DNA from: Streptomyces aureus | GTDB taxonomy: Bacteria; Actinomycetota; Actinomycetes; Streptomycetales; Streptomycetaceae | DNA: 64,000 nt | Assembly (NCBI RefSeq): GCF_000725495.1 | Contig: NZ_JNZD01000007.1 | Coordinates: 62,001 to 126,000 of the forward strand | Direction of reading: 5' to 3' | Translations under genes and position numbers: made by a program | Shown here: positions 8,883 through 16,790 of the stretch, one piece after another | Layout of the letters: each line of letters begins with the position of its first letter | How positions within the stretch are numbered: position 1 is the first letter of the stretch | Notes under the pieces: model-generated | Database searches by the model: none | What the model was told of the DNA's origin: nothing | What the model saw: the letters and a program-made list of their open reading frames with translations, nothing else

Positions 8883-9469
8883 CAGCGGGCGACGTCCGCG
8901 GTCGCCTCGGAGAGGGACTGTGCGAAGGCGAGGGCCTGGCGGACGGTCTCCGGGCCGTCCCCCGCCTCGCTGACCCGCAGGCTCAGGTCGTCGGCCGTCG
9001 AGTTGCCGGTGTAGCCGTGGTCCGCCTCGCAGTTGGGGTCGCCGCAGGCGGCGGGCTCCAGGTCGATGCGGGAGACGGCGCCCCAGCCGATGGTCAGGAC
9101 CACTTCACGGGGCAGGGTGCCGGGGGTGTACGACTCGGGGTTCGCGACGACGCGACTGAGGACGACCGAGGAGATCCGGCCGAGCTTGACCGATTCCGTC
9201 GAGGTCGTGGCGTAGGGCGTCGGGGAGGTGGTGTCCGCGTTCTGTTCGTCGGTGTGGCTCACGATGAAGCGGTTGCCGGTGAGGACCAGCACGGTGACGT
9301 GCCGCCGCACCTCGTTCGCGTCGAACGTCGTCTCCTGGTGGACCAGGTACGACCGGATGGTCTCGCCGCCGATCGCGGCCTCCACCGCCTCGGCCACGAG
9401 GGCCGGGTAGTAGCCGCTGCGCTCGATCGCCGCTCGCAGCCCCTGGGTCGTCGTACTGGTCTTGGCCAT
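8882..9469 (-). CDS. DUF5998 family protein
   Basis: A 195-residue conserved actinobacterial protein of unknown function. It starts MAKTSTTTQGLRAAIERSGY and contains a strand-rich region (VTVLVLTGNRFIVSHTDEQ) and the segment CGDPNCEADHGY, whose Cys/Cys/His could bind a metal. ATG at 9469 was chosen over the in-frame ATG at 9478 because AGGA lies about 9 bases upstream. It is first in a coupled pair with the phosphodiesterase, so a related role is likely but unproven. Confidence 0.8.
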   Translation of the reverse strand: MAKTSTTTQGLRAAIERSGYYPALVAEAVEAAIGGETIRSYLVHQETTFDANEVRRHVTVLVLTGNRFIVSHTDEQNADTTSPTPYATTSTESVKLGRISSVVLSRVVANPESYTPGTLPREVVLTIGWGAVSRIDLEPAACGDPNCEADHGYTGNSTADDLSLRVSEAGDGPETVRQALAFAQSLSEATADVAR

Positions 9470-9845
9470 GACGTCCATCCTACGGGGGCCCACTGACTGC
9501 GAGGCACCGCTCGCGTGGGTCTGTCGTGGACTGATCAGATCGCATCGCGCACGGTCGACCGGTGCGACGGGGACACGCGGGGCACGGCACGGGCGCCGCG
9601 GACGGGACGGGGTGGTCACGGTCACAGGGGCTTTCCCCGCGCTTGGCTCCGACGGTCCGTCCGTAAGGCCGGCACGGCGCCGGACGACCCAGGACCGGAC
9701 GATCGGGACCGGACGACCCGGGTTCGGGCACCACGACGCCCGGACGACCCAGGACCGGCGGCAGAGATGCCCCCTGACGTCCGGGCCCGGCCGCGGAGAC
9801 GGCTCGGGCGATCCGGGACCCGGCGGCGGAGCCGGCCCGGACGGC
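9470..9845. other. Intergenic region, patA end to DUF5998 start
   Basis: A 376-base gap between two minus-strand genes. It should carry the DUF5998 promoter, and it holds a repeated element (annotated separately). No supported gene was found. Confidence 0.5.
9681..9758. repeat. 18-bp direct repeat with a diverged copy between
   Basis: CGGACGACCCAGGACCGG occurs at 9681-9698 and again at 9741-9758. A partial copy (CGGACGACCCGGG) lies between them near 9710, giving a spacing of roughly 30 bases. It is intergenic, between patA and the DUF5998 gene; no function is evident. Confidence 0.75.
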
Positions 9846-12674
9846 TCAGACGACGGGCAGGGTCCGGGGGCCGAGGTCGTCCCGGAGCGGGGCGCGGGCC
9901 AGCCGCACCGTGGCGCCCAGGACGCTGACGCCGACCGGGGCGACCACCACGGGCTCCAGGGAGACCGCGACGACCTCGGGGTGGTCGTCGACCAGCCGGG
10001 AGACCCGCAGCATCAGCTCCTCGAGGGCCGCGGTGTCGACCGGTGCGGAGCCCCGCCAGCCGAACAGGAGCGGTGCCGTCCTGATCGAACGGACCAGGGA
10101 GGCAGCGTCCCGGTCGGTGACCGGGACCAACCGGTGCGCGGTGTCCCCGAGCAGTTCGGAGGCGGCTCCGGAGAGCCCGAAGGAGAGCACCGCCCCGGCC
10201 GCCGGGTCGATCACCGCGCGGACGACGGTGTCGACACCGCGCGGGGCCATCCCCTGGACGACCGGGCGCAGCACCGTCGGCGGTCCGAACTGCTCGACCA
10301 GCTCCGCGTAGGCGCGGCGCAGCTGCTCCTCGTCCGTGACGTCCAGGCGCACGCCGCCCAGGTCGGCGCGGTGGCGCAGATGGGGGGCGGTGGTCTTGAG
10401 GGCGACGGGATAGCCGATGGCCCGCGCCGCCGCGGCCGCCTCGTCGGGGGTGGGTGCGGGCAGGGCGTGGTGCACGTCGATGCCGTACCGCCCGAGCAGG
10501 GCCGCCGTCTGCTCGCCGCCCAGGGTCAGACCCTCCCCGCGCGCGAGGAGCTCGTCGATCAGCCGGGCCGCTCCCTTCTCGTCGATGTCCTCGTACTCGG
10601 GCACCTTGCCGGGCTCGCCGGCCTCCAGGCGCCACTGGGCGTACTTGACGGCTTCGGCGAGGGCGCGGACGGCTCGTTCGGCGGCGGGGTAGGCGGGGAT
10701 GAGCCGGGTGTCCGGGGCGGGTTCGGCGCGTCCGGCGGCGGGGGCGGTGTCCGAGGGGTGGAAGCGGGCGCCGGGCGCCGCGCCGGGCGCGGTCGCGGAG
10801 GGCTGCGGGGCGGTGCTCGCGGCGGCGGACAGCGCCTCGGCGAGGCCGCCCAGTTCGACGTGGACGACGAGTACGGGCTTGGCCGGGGCCTCCAGGGCGG
10901 AGGAGCGGAGCGCCTCGGCGAGCGCCGCGTCGGCGGCCGAGGTCTCCCCCACGGCGGGGATGGCCGTCACCACGACGGCGTCACAGCCGTCGTCGGCGAG
11001 CGCCTGCGACAGGGCCTGGTGGAAGTCCTCCGCCGAGGCCGCCGTGGTCAGGTCGCGGGGCGGCAGCGGCCGCAGTCCTTCGGCCAGGCACGCGTCGTAC
11101 GTGAGCAGTCCCAGCGACTCGGAGTTCCCGAGGATCGCCACGCGGGGTCCCCGGGGAAGCGGCTGGCGGGCCAGCAGCAGGCCCGCGTCGACGAGTTCGG
11201 TGATCGTGTCCACCCGGATCACCCCGGCCTGGCGCAGCAGGGCGGAGACGGTGGCGTGCGGCAGCCGGGTGGCGCGTACGGCGTGTCCCTGGGGGGCGGC
11301 CCCGCCGTGCCGCGCTCCCTGGACGACGACCAGCGGCTTGGCGGCCGCGGTCCGCCGGGCGAGGCGGGTGAACTTGCGCGGGTTGCCGATCGATTCCAGG
11401 TACATGAGGGCGACGTCGGTGTCCGGGTCGTCGTACCAGTACTGGAGGACGTCGTTGCCGGAGACGTCCGCGCGGTTCCCGGAGGAGACGAAGGTCGACA
11501 CGCCGGTCACGCCCGTGACGCCGCCGCCGCGGCGGTGCAGCCGGGACAGCAGGGCGATGCCGATGGCACCGGACTGCGCGAACAGGCCGATGCGCCCGGG
11601 GCGGGGCATCTGGGGGGCGAGGGAGGCGTTCAGCCGGACGCCGGGCGCCGTGTTGATGACACCGAAGGCGTTGGGCCCGATGATGCGCATCCCGTACGTG
11701 CGCGCGTGCCGTACGAGTTCGCGCTGGCGTTCGCGTCCTTCGGGGCCGCTCTCCGCGTAGCCCGCGGAGACCACGACCAGGCCCTGGACCCCGTGTTCGC
11801 CGCATTCCGTCACGACCTCGGGGACGCGTTCGGCGGGCACGGCCACGACGGCGAGGTCGACGGGTTCGGCGATGTCCCTGATGGAGCGGTGGGCCGGGAC
11901 GCCGTCGAGTTCCTTCTCCTCGAAGGCGCTGTTCACTGCGTACAGGCGTCCGGTGAACCCGGCGTCGCGGAGGTTGTCCAGGACGCTGCGGCCGACGCCG
12001 CCGGGTGTGCGTCCGGCGCCGATGACGGCGACCGACCCGGGGGCGAGCAGCCGGTGCACGGAGCGGGCCTCGGCGCGCTGCTCCCGCGCGCGCTGGACGG
12101 CGACGGACCGGTCGGTGGGTTCGAGGTCGAACTCCAGGCGGACGACGCCGTCCTCGAAGCTGCGCTTCTGGGTGTAGCCGGCGTCAGTGAACACCTTGAT
12201 CATCTTGTTGTTGGCGGGCAGCACCTCGGCGGCGAAGCGGCGGATGTCGCGCTCGCGGGCCACCGCGGCGATGTGCTCGAGGAGCGCGGAGGCGACGCCC
12301 CGGCCCTGGTGGGCGTCCTGTACGAGAAAGGCGACCTCGGCCTCGTCGGCGGGCCCGGAGGCGGGCATGCCGTCCGCGTCGATCCGGTCGTACCGCACGG
12401 TGGCGATAAACTCTCCACCGACCGTGGCCGCGAGGCCCACCCTGTCCACAAAGTCGTGGTGGGTGAAGCGGTGGACGTCCTTGGCGGACAGTCGCGGGTA
12501 GGGCGCGAAGAAGCGGTAGTACTTCGACTCGTCCGACACCTGTTCGTAGAAGCTGACCAGGCGCTCCGCGTCGTCGGCCGTGATGGGCCGGATGCGTGCG
12601 GTGCCGCCGTCGCGCAGCACCACGTCGGCCTCCCAGTGAGCCGGGTACGCGTGGCCGTCCGACGAGGTCTGCAT
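9846..12674 (-). CDS. patA: GNAT acetyltransferase fused to NDP-forming acyl-CoA synthetase (PatA type)
   Basis: A 942-residue fusion. Residues about 15-165 form a GNAT acetyltransferase domain (motif A near FLVQDAHQGRGVASALLEHI). It is followed by a CoA-binding NDP-forming synthetase region (SVAVIGAGRTPGGVGRSV, GVQGLVVVSAGY, IIGPNAFGVIN) and a C-terminal ATP-grasp domain from about residue 700 (PVALKTTAPHLRHRADLGGV). This order, acetyltransferase first, is that of the Streptomyces lysine acetyltransferase PatA, which acetylates acyl-CoA synthetases and other enzymes. Synthetase activity itself is usually absent in such proteins. ATG at 12674 begins the conserved part. Symbol by homology. Confidence 0.8.
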   Translation of the reverse strand: MQTSSDGHAYPAHWEADVVLRDGGTARIRPITADDAERLVSFYEQVSDESKYYRFFAPYPRLSAKDVHRFTHHDFVDRVGLAATVGGEFIATVRYDRIDADGMPASGPADEAEVAFLVQDAHQGRGVASALLEHIAAVARERDIRRFAAEVLPANNKMIKVFTDAGYTQKRSFEDGVVRLEFDLEPTDRSVAVQRAREQRAEARSVHRLLAPGSVAVIGAGRTPGGVGRSVLDNLRDAGFTGRLYAVNSAFEEKELDGVPAHRSIRDIAEPVDLAVVAVPAERVPEVVTECGEHGVQGLVVVSAGYAESGPEGRERQRELVRHARTYGMRIIGPNAFGVINTAPGVRLNASLAPQMPRPGRIGLFAQSGAIGIALLSRLHRRGGGVTGVTGVSTFVSSGNRADVSGNDVLQYWYDDPDTDVALMYLESIGNPRKFTRLARRTAAAKPLVVVQGARHGGAAPQGHAVRATRLPHATVSALLRQAGVIRVDTITELVDAGLLLARQPLPRGPRVAILGNSESLGLLTYDACLAEGLRPLPPRDLTTAASAEDFHQALSQALADDGCDAVVVTAIPAVGETSAADAALAEALRSSALEAPAKPVLVVHVELGGLAEALSAAASTAPQPSATAPGAAPGARFHPSDTAPAAGRAEPAPDTRLIPAYPAAERAVRALAEAVKYAQWRLEAGEPGKVPEYEDIDEKGAARLIDELLARGEGLTLGGEQTAALLGRYGIDVHHALPAPTPDEAAAAARAIGYPVALKTTAPHLRHRADLGGVRLDVTDEEQLRRAYAELVEQFGPPTVLRPVVQGMAPRGVDTVVRAVIDPAAGAVLSFGLSGAASELLGDTAHRLVPVTDRDAASLVRSIRTAPLLFGWRGSAPVDTAALEELMLRVSRLVDDHPEVVAVSLEPVVVAPVGVSVLGATVRLARAPLRDDLGPRTLPVV

Positions 12675-12809
12675 GCGCCCCAGACTACGGCTCGCGTACG
12701 ACAACGGCGCGAGGCAGTCTGAGGACGACGGGCGTCGGAGCCGGGCTCCGACCGACACCGCGGCGGGCGGACCACCGGGACCGTCCGGGCACCCCTCGCA
12801 ATATGGAAC

Positions 12810-12825
12810 ACTGGTCTAGACAACC
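12810..12825. promoter_or_regulatory. DasR-type operator (dre site) upstream of ptsH
   Basis: ACTGGTCTAGACAACC closely matches the near-palindromic dre consensus ACTGGTCTAGACCACT, bound by the GntR-family regulator DasR, which responds to phosphorylated aminosugars. It lies 25 bases upstream of the ptsH start codon. DasR control of PTS genes is established in Streptomyces; binding here is inferred from the match. Confidence 0.8.
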
Positions 12826-12850
12826 CTGAACACCCGAAGGGCAGCATCAC

Positions 12851-13132
12851 ATGGCTGAGCGCCGCGTCAACGTCGGCTGGACCGAGGGCCTCCACGCCCG
12901 GCCCGCCTCCATCTTCGTCCGGGCCACCACGGCTTCCGGCGTCCCCGTGACGATCGCCAAGGCCGGCGGCAACCCCGTCAACGCGGCCTCCATGCTGGCG
13001 GTCCTCGGCCTGGGCGCCGAGGGCGGCGAGGAGATCGTCCTCTCCTCGGACGCCGAGGGCGCGGACGTCGCTCTCGACCGTCTGGCGAAGCTGGTCGCCG
13101 AGGGGCTCGACGAGCTCCCCGAGACCGTCTGA
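12851..13132 (+). CDS. ptsH: Phosphocarrier protein HPr of the PTS
   Basis: A 93-residue cytoplasmic phosphocarrier that accepts phosphate from enzyme I on a histidine and passes it to sugar-specific EIIA proteins. The active site GLHARPAS carries the phospho-His at about residue 16. The stretch VNAASMLAVLGLGAEGGEEI covers the usual serine region, but as in other actinobacterial HPr proteins the neighbouring sequence differs from the HPr-kinase site of Firmicutes. The gene is monocistronic: an operator lies before it and a strong hairpin after it. Confidence 0.95.
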   Translation: MAERRVNVGWTEGLHARPASIFVRATTASGVPVTIAKAGGNPVNAASMLAVLGLGAEGGEEIVLSSDAEGADVALDRLAKLVAEGLDELPETV

Positions 13133-13152
13133 ACCACCCCGGACGACGCATC

Positions 13153-13194
13153 CGGCCGAGCCGCGCCCCCTCACGGGGAGGCGCGGCTCGGCCG
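13153..13194 (+). terminator. Rho-independent terminator of ptsH
   Basis: Complementary 15-base arms (13153-13167 and 13180-13194) are separated by a 12-base loop and followed by TTTT. It starts about 20 bases after the ptsH stop. Confidence 0.85.
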
Positions 13195-13356
13195 TTTTCC
13201 GTACCGCGCCCGGCAATTCCCCCGTACCCCCGGCGCGCCGCATTCCCGCGTGCCGTGCACCCGGGAATGCGGCGCGCCGGAATTCCGGACACGCGAATAA
13301 AAGGGCATCAGAATAGGTCTCTTCCTGATATCCCCTCTTTGTATACGGCGCTCGTG

Positions 13357-14049
13357 TTAAAGGCGCGGGCCCGTCATGTTTACGGGATGTTGCGAACTTC
13401 TCACACGGTCCGTCCGGTCGCCGCCCGGAAATCGGAGCCGGTGGGCACCCGTGGCCCGTTCGGTGTGCAGTGCGGTGATCGCGCGGGCCCGCTCGCTGTC
13501 TCCCCGGGCCACCGCGTCCACGATTCCGCCGTGCTCCGCCCAGGACTCCGCGGGATCGGCCGGCGCGTCCACCGCGTACATCCAGGCGATCTTGTGGCGC
13601 AGCTGGGCGAGCGTGGAGGTCAGCGCCGGACTGCCGGACGCCTGCGCGAGCGTCTCGTGGAACCAGCCGCCCAGCGAGCGCAGATCGTCGCTGTGGCCCC
13701 GCCTGGAGCGCTCCTGGCCCAGCCTGACCAGACCACGCAGCACCTTGAGATGGGCCTCCGTGCGCCGCTGCGCGGCCCTCGCCGCACCCAGCGGCTCCAG
13801 CAGCATGCGCATCTCCAGGAGGTCCGCGGCCTCCTGCTCGGTGGGCTCCGCGACACACGCGCCCGCGTGCCGGCGGGTGACGACGAAGCCCTCGGCCTCC
13901 AGGGTGCGCAGGGCCTCGCGCACGGGGACGCGTGAGACGCCGTAGCGCCGCGCAAGCAGTTCCTCGGTGAGCCGGCCGCCGCGCTCGTAGACACCCGCGA
14001 CGATGTCATCACGGATCGCCGTGCACACCGAGTGCGCCGGAATACGCAT
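13357..14049 (-). CDS. GntR-family regulator, FadR/FCD subfamily
   Basis: A 230-residue DNA-binding repressor. The winged-helix domain is at residues about 6-72, with the recognition region LLARRYGVSRVPVREALRTL, followed by an all-helical FCD ligand-binding domain (residues about 80-215). The metal-binding Asp/His positions of FCD domains are partly recognisable (WFHETLAQASGSP, WAEHGGIVDAVARGD). ATG at 14049 has GGAGG about 8 bases upstream. The effector is unknown. It lies next to ptsH, but nothing in the sequence links them. Confidence 0.88.
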   Translation of the reverse strand: MRIPAHSVCTAIRDDIVAGVYERGGRLTEELLARRYGVSRVPVREALRTLEAEGFVVTRRHAGACVAEPTEQEAADLLEMRMLLEPLGAARAAQRRTEAHLKVLRGLVRLGQERSRRGHSDDLRSLGGWFHETLAQASGSPALTSTLAQLRHKIAWMYAVDAPADPAESWAEHGGIVDAVARGDSERARAITALHTERATGAHRLRFPGGDRTDRVRSSQHPVNMTGPRL

Positions 14050-14185
14050 GACCGACCTCCGCTTTAATCCCCGTGAAACGCCGTCGATTGACGCTTCTTC
14101 AGTGACTCTATTGCAGGAAGCCTGAATTTCCGATGGCATGCCTGTAACCATGGATATTTTTTGGACAGACGGCGTCCGGAAACGA

Positions 14186-14216
14186 CGATGCCCCGGCTCG
14201 CTGAGCCGGGGCATCG
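14186..14216 (-). terminator. Terminator hairpin after M23 peptidase gene
   Basis: 14-base perfect arms (14186-14199 and 14203-14216, CGATGCCCCGGCTC and its complement) flank a 3-base loop, 30 bases downstream of the minus-strand M23 stop. A smaller GCGGCT hairpin lies between. Confidence 0.8.
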
Positions 14217-14245
14217 AAAGCGGCTGAGAAGCCGCGAAGTGTTGG

Positions 14246-15013
14246 TCAGACGTTGACGCCGTGCGAGCGCAGGTATGCGACCGGGTCCATGTCCGAGCCG
14301 TACTCCGCGGTCGTACGGGCCTCGAAGTGGAGGTGCGGGCCGGTGGTGTTGCCGGTGTCACCGGAGAGGCCGATCTGCTGCCCCGGGGTGACGGCCTGAC
14401 CCACGGACACCCCGATGGAGGACAGGTGGCCGTACATCGTGTACGTGCCGTCGTGCATCTTGATCACGACTTGATTGCCGTACGCGCCGCCCCAGCCGGC
14501 CGTGACGACCGTACCGGCGCCGACGGCGTGGACCGAGGTGCCGGACGCGGCGTGGAAGTCCACGCCGGTGTGGCTGCCGGAGGACCAGAGGCTGCTGCTC
14601 GCCTTGTAGCCGGTCGAGACGTACGAACCGGTGATCGGCATGACGAAGGTGTTCAGACGCTTGCGCTCGGCCTCGCGGGCGGCACGCTCCTTGGCCTCGC
14701 GGAGCTTGGAGGCCTGCTCGGCGGCTTCCTTGCGGGCGGTCTGCTCGGCCTGCTTGCGCGCGGCGGCCTCGTCGGCGGCGCGCTGCTGCGCGAAGGCCTG
14801 GGCGTCGATCTGGTCGGCGACCGTGTCGTTGAGGGTGACGGTCTGGGTGAGCCCGGTCTGCTCGACGGAGGCTTCCCCGGCGAACGCGGGGGCGGCCAGG
14901 GTTCCGATCACACCGGTGGTGGTGAGCGCCGCGACCCCGACGGCGGTCGTGGTGGTGCTGTGCACCCGGCTGCTCGTACGACGATGCTTGCCGGTGCCAC
15001 AGGTGAACGCCAT
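14246..15013 (-). CDS. Secreted M23 peptidoglycan endopeptidase
   Basis: A 255-residue secreted cell-wall hydrolase. The N-terminus has basic residues followed by a hydrophobic segment and a likely signal-peptidase site after APAFA (about residue 45). A long Ala/Glu/Lys-rich coiled-coil region (about 65-120) precedes the C-terminal LytM/M23 domain. Zinc-binding motifs are HTGVDF and GPHLHFE, with YGHLSS between them. It would cut peptide cross-links in peptidoglycan. Its leader RNA carries a ydaO-type riboswitch, so expression is probably lowered by c-di-AMP, as shown for other Streptomyces wall hydrolases such as rpfA. Confidence 0.92.
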   Translation of the reverse strand: MAFTCGTGKHRRTSSRVHSTTTTAVGVAALTTTGVIGTLAAPAFAGEASVEQTGLTQTVTLNDTVADQIDAQAFAQQRAADEAAARKQAEQTARKEAAEQASKLREAKERAAREAERKRLNTFVMPITGSYVSTGYKASSSLWSSGSHTGVDFHAASGTSVHAVGAGTVVTAGWGGAYGNQVVIKMHDGTYTMYGHLSSIGVSVGQAVTPGQQIGLSGDTGNTTGPHLHFEARTTAEYGSDMDPVAYLRSHGVNV

Positions 15014-15023
15014 GTAGGGGCTG

Positions 15024-15182
15024 ATCCTTTCCTTCCCTCTCGCCTACCGGGTTAGCTGACGGGTTCGGAGCAGGAAGGTCTCCTACGGACCCCCTCCAGG
15101 GAGGGCGTCCGATTCACCCCAGGGACTGCGTGTGGGTCCCCGGCTCCCCTGACTCGCGTCATGGGGGACTCGGCGATGACTG
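15024..15182 (-). promoter_or_regulatory. ydaO/yuaA-type c-di-AMP riboswitch
   Basis: Read on the minus strand, the leader of the M23 gene contains the ydaO landmarks in order: GCCGAGTCCCC (near 15174), GGGGAGCCGGGGACCCA (near 15149), CTGGGGTGAATC (near 15122), and the 3' hallmark CCGAACCCGTCAGCTAACC followed by CGGTAGGCGAGAGGGAAGG (15028-15066). The end sits 11 bases from the start codon. c-di-AMP binding normally turns such genes off. The assignment rests on motif order; the exact 5' edge is approximate. Confidence 0.9.
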
Positions 15183-15347
15183 TCCGGTGCCGCGGGCGCG
15201 GCGCACTGCGTGACGAACAGCCGGACCGACGCTAGACGGGGCGTGATTCGAACAACAAACGGATCACGATTTTTGTAATCCATCCCACAGGGCAGAAGGG
15301 CAACCGCCGTACCAATGCGGACATCTTGGGTGCGGTGGGGGAAAAGG

Positions 15348-15386
15348 GGAGGGCCCCTGACGGCTCTTCAGCCGTCGGGGCCCTCC
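15348..15386 (-). terminator. Terminator hairpin after M16 operon
   Basis: Arms 15348-15364 and 15371-15386 (GGAGGGCCCC-GACGGC type, one mismatch) with a 6-base loop lie 15 bases beyond the stop of the M16 pair on the minus strand. Confidence 0.8.
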
Positions 15387-15401
15387 TCGACCACTCGGGT
15401 C

Positions 15402-16790
15402 CTACTCGGCGGCCACCACGGTGACTTCACCGATTCCGAGCGCCCTGACGGGCTCGGCGATCTGTGCCGCGTCGCCGACCAGGACGGTGACCAGGCGGTC
15501 CGTCGGGAAGGCGCTCACCGCCGCCGCGGTGGCCTCCACGGTGCCGGTGGCGGCCAGTTGGCGGTAGAGCGTCGCCTGGTAGTCGTCCGGAAGGTGCTGC
15601 TCGACCTGGTCCGCGAGCGTGCTCGCGACGGCCGCCGCGGTCTCGAACTTGAGGGGCGCCACGCCCACCAGGTTCTGCACGGCCACGTCCCGTTCGGCGT
15701 CGGTCAGCCCCTCCGCCGCGAGAGTGCGCAGCACCTTCCACAGGTCGTCGAGCGCCGGACCGGTGTTGGGGGTGTCGACCGAGCCGCTGATGGCGAGCAT
15801 CGCGGCGCCCGTGCCGTCCGGCGCGGAGCGCAGGACCTGCCCGAACGCCCGCACTCCGTAGGTGTAGCCCTTCTCCTCGCGCAGGACCCGGTCGAGGCGC
15901 GAGGTCAGGGTGCCGCCGAGGCAGTAGGTGCCGAGGACCTGGGCGGGCCACACCCGGTCGTGCCGGTCGGCGCCGACCCGGCCGATGAGCAGCTGCGTCT
16001 GGACCGCTCCGGGGCGGTCGACGATGATCACGCGGCCGCTGTCGTTCGCGGTGACCGGCGACACGGGAAGCGGTTCGGCGGACGAGCCGGTCCAGGAGCC
16101 GAGCGTGTCGGCGAGCAGCTCGTCGAGGTCGACACCGGTCAGGTCGCCGACGACGACGGCCGTGGCCGTGGCGGGGCGCACGTGCTTCTCGTAGAAGGCT
16201 CGGACGCCGGCCGCGTCGATGTTCCGGACGGTCTCCTCGGTGCCCTGGCGCGGGCGCGCCATGCGCGCGCTCGCCGGGAACAGTTCCTTGGAGAGTTCCT
16301 TGGCGGCACGGCGGGCGGGGTTGGCCGTCTCGTGCGGGATCTCGTCCAGCCGGTTGGTCACCAGCCGCTCGACCTCGCTGTCGGCGAAGGCGGGGGCCCG
16401 CAGGGCGTCGGCGAGCAGGCCGAGGGCCTTGGCCAGACGGGAGACGGGCACCTCGAGGGACAGGCGGACGCCGGGGTGGTCGGCGTGCGCGTCGAGCGTG
16501 GCGCCGCAGCGCTCCAGCTCGGCGGCGAAGTCCTCGGCCGAGTGCTTGTCGGTGCCCTCGGAGAAGGCACGCGCCATGATCGTGGCGATGCCGTCCAGGC
16601 CCGCGGGCTCGGCGTCCAGCGGCGCGGCGAGGATCACCTCGACGGCGACGACCTGCTGGCCGGGGCGGTGGCAGCGCAGCACGGTCAGACCGTTGTCCAG
16701 GATGCCGCGCTCGGGGGCCGGGAACGCCCACGGCTTCGGCTGGCCGGCCTGGGGCTGCGGGTGGAAGTCCATGGTGGCGAGCTCGGTCAC
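15402..16790 (-). CDS. M16-family peptidase-like protein, non-catalytic partner
   Basis: A 462-residue member of the M16 (pitrilysin/processing peptidase) family. The N-terminal half (GILDNGLTVLRCHRPGQQVV) aligns with the catalytic half of active members, but the zinc motif HxxEH is absent. It is therefore the structural subunit of a heterodimer, as in bacterial two-gene M16 systems. The conserved R/Y-type region of the second half (GTYCLGGTLTSRLDRVLREEKGYTYGV) is intact and supports substrate binding. Its GTG start overlaps the stop of the catalytic gene by four bases (GTGA). Confidence 0.88.
   Translation of the reverse strand: MTELATMDFHPQPQAGQPKPWAFPAPERGILDNGLTVLRCHRPGQQVVAVEVILAAPLDAEPAGLDGIATIMARAFSEGTDKHSAEDFAAELERCGATLDAHADHPGVRLSLEVPVSRLAKALGLLADALRAPAFADSEVERLVTNRLDEIPHETANPARRAAKELSKELFPASARMARPRQGTEETVRNIDAAGVRAFYEKHVRPATATAVVVGDLTGVDLDELLADTLGSWTGSSAEPLPVSPVTANDSGRVIIVDRPGAVQTQLLIGRVGADRHDRVWPAQVLGTYCLGGTLTSRLDRVLREEKGYTYGVRAFGQVLRSAPDGTGAAMLAISGSVDTPNTGPALDDLWKVLRTLAAEGLTDAERDVAVQNLVGVAPLKFETAAAVASTLADQVEQHLPDDYQATLYRQLAATGTVEATAAAVSAFPTDRLVTVLVGDAAQIAEPVRALGIGEVTVVAAE

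Noticed and set aside
9462..12722. 1086-codon plus-strand open frame
   Set aside because: It is antisense to patA, glycine/arginine-rich with no motif, and arises from G+C bias in codon third positions.
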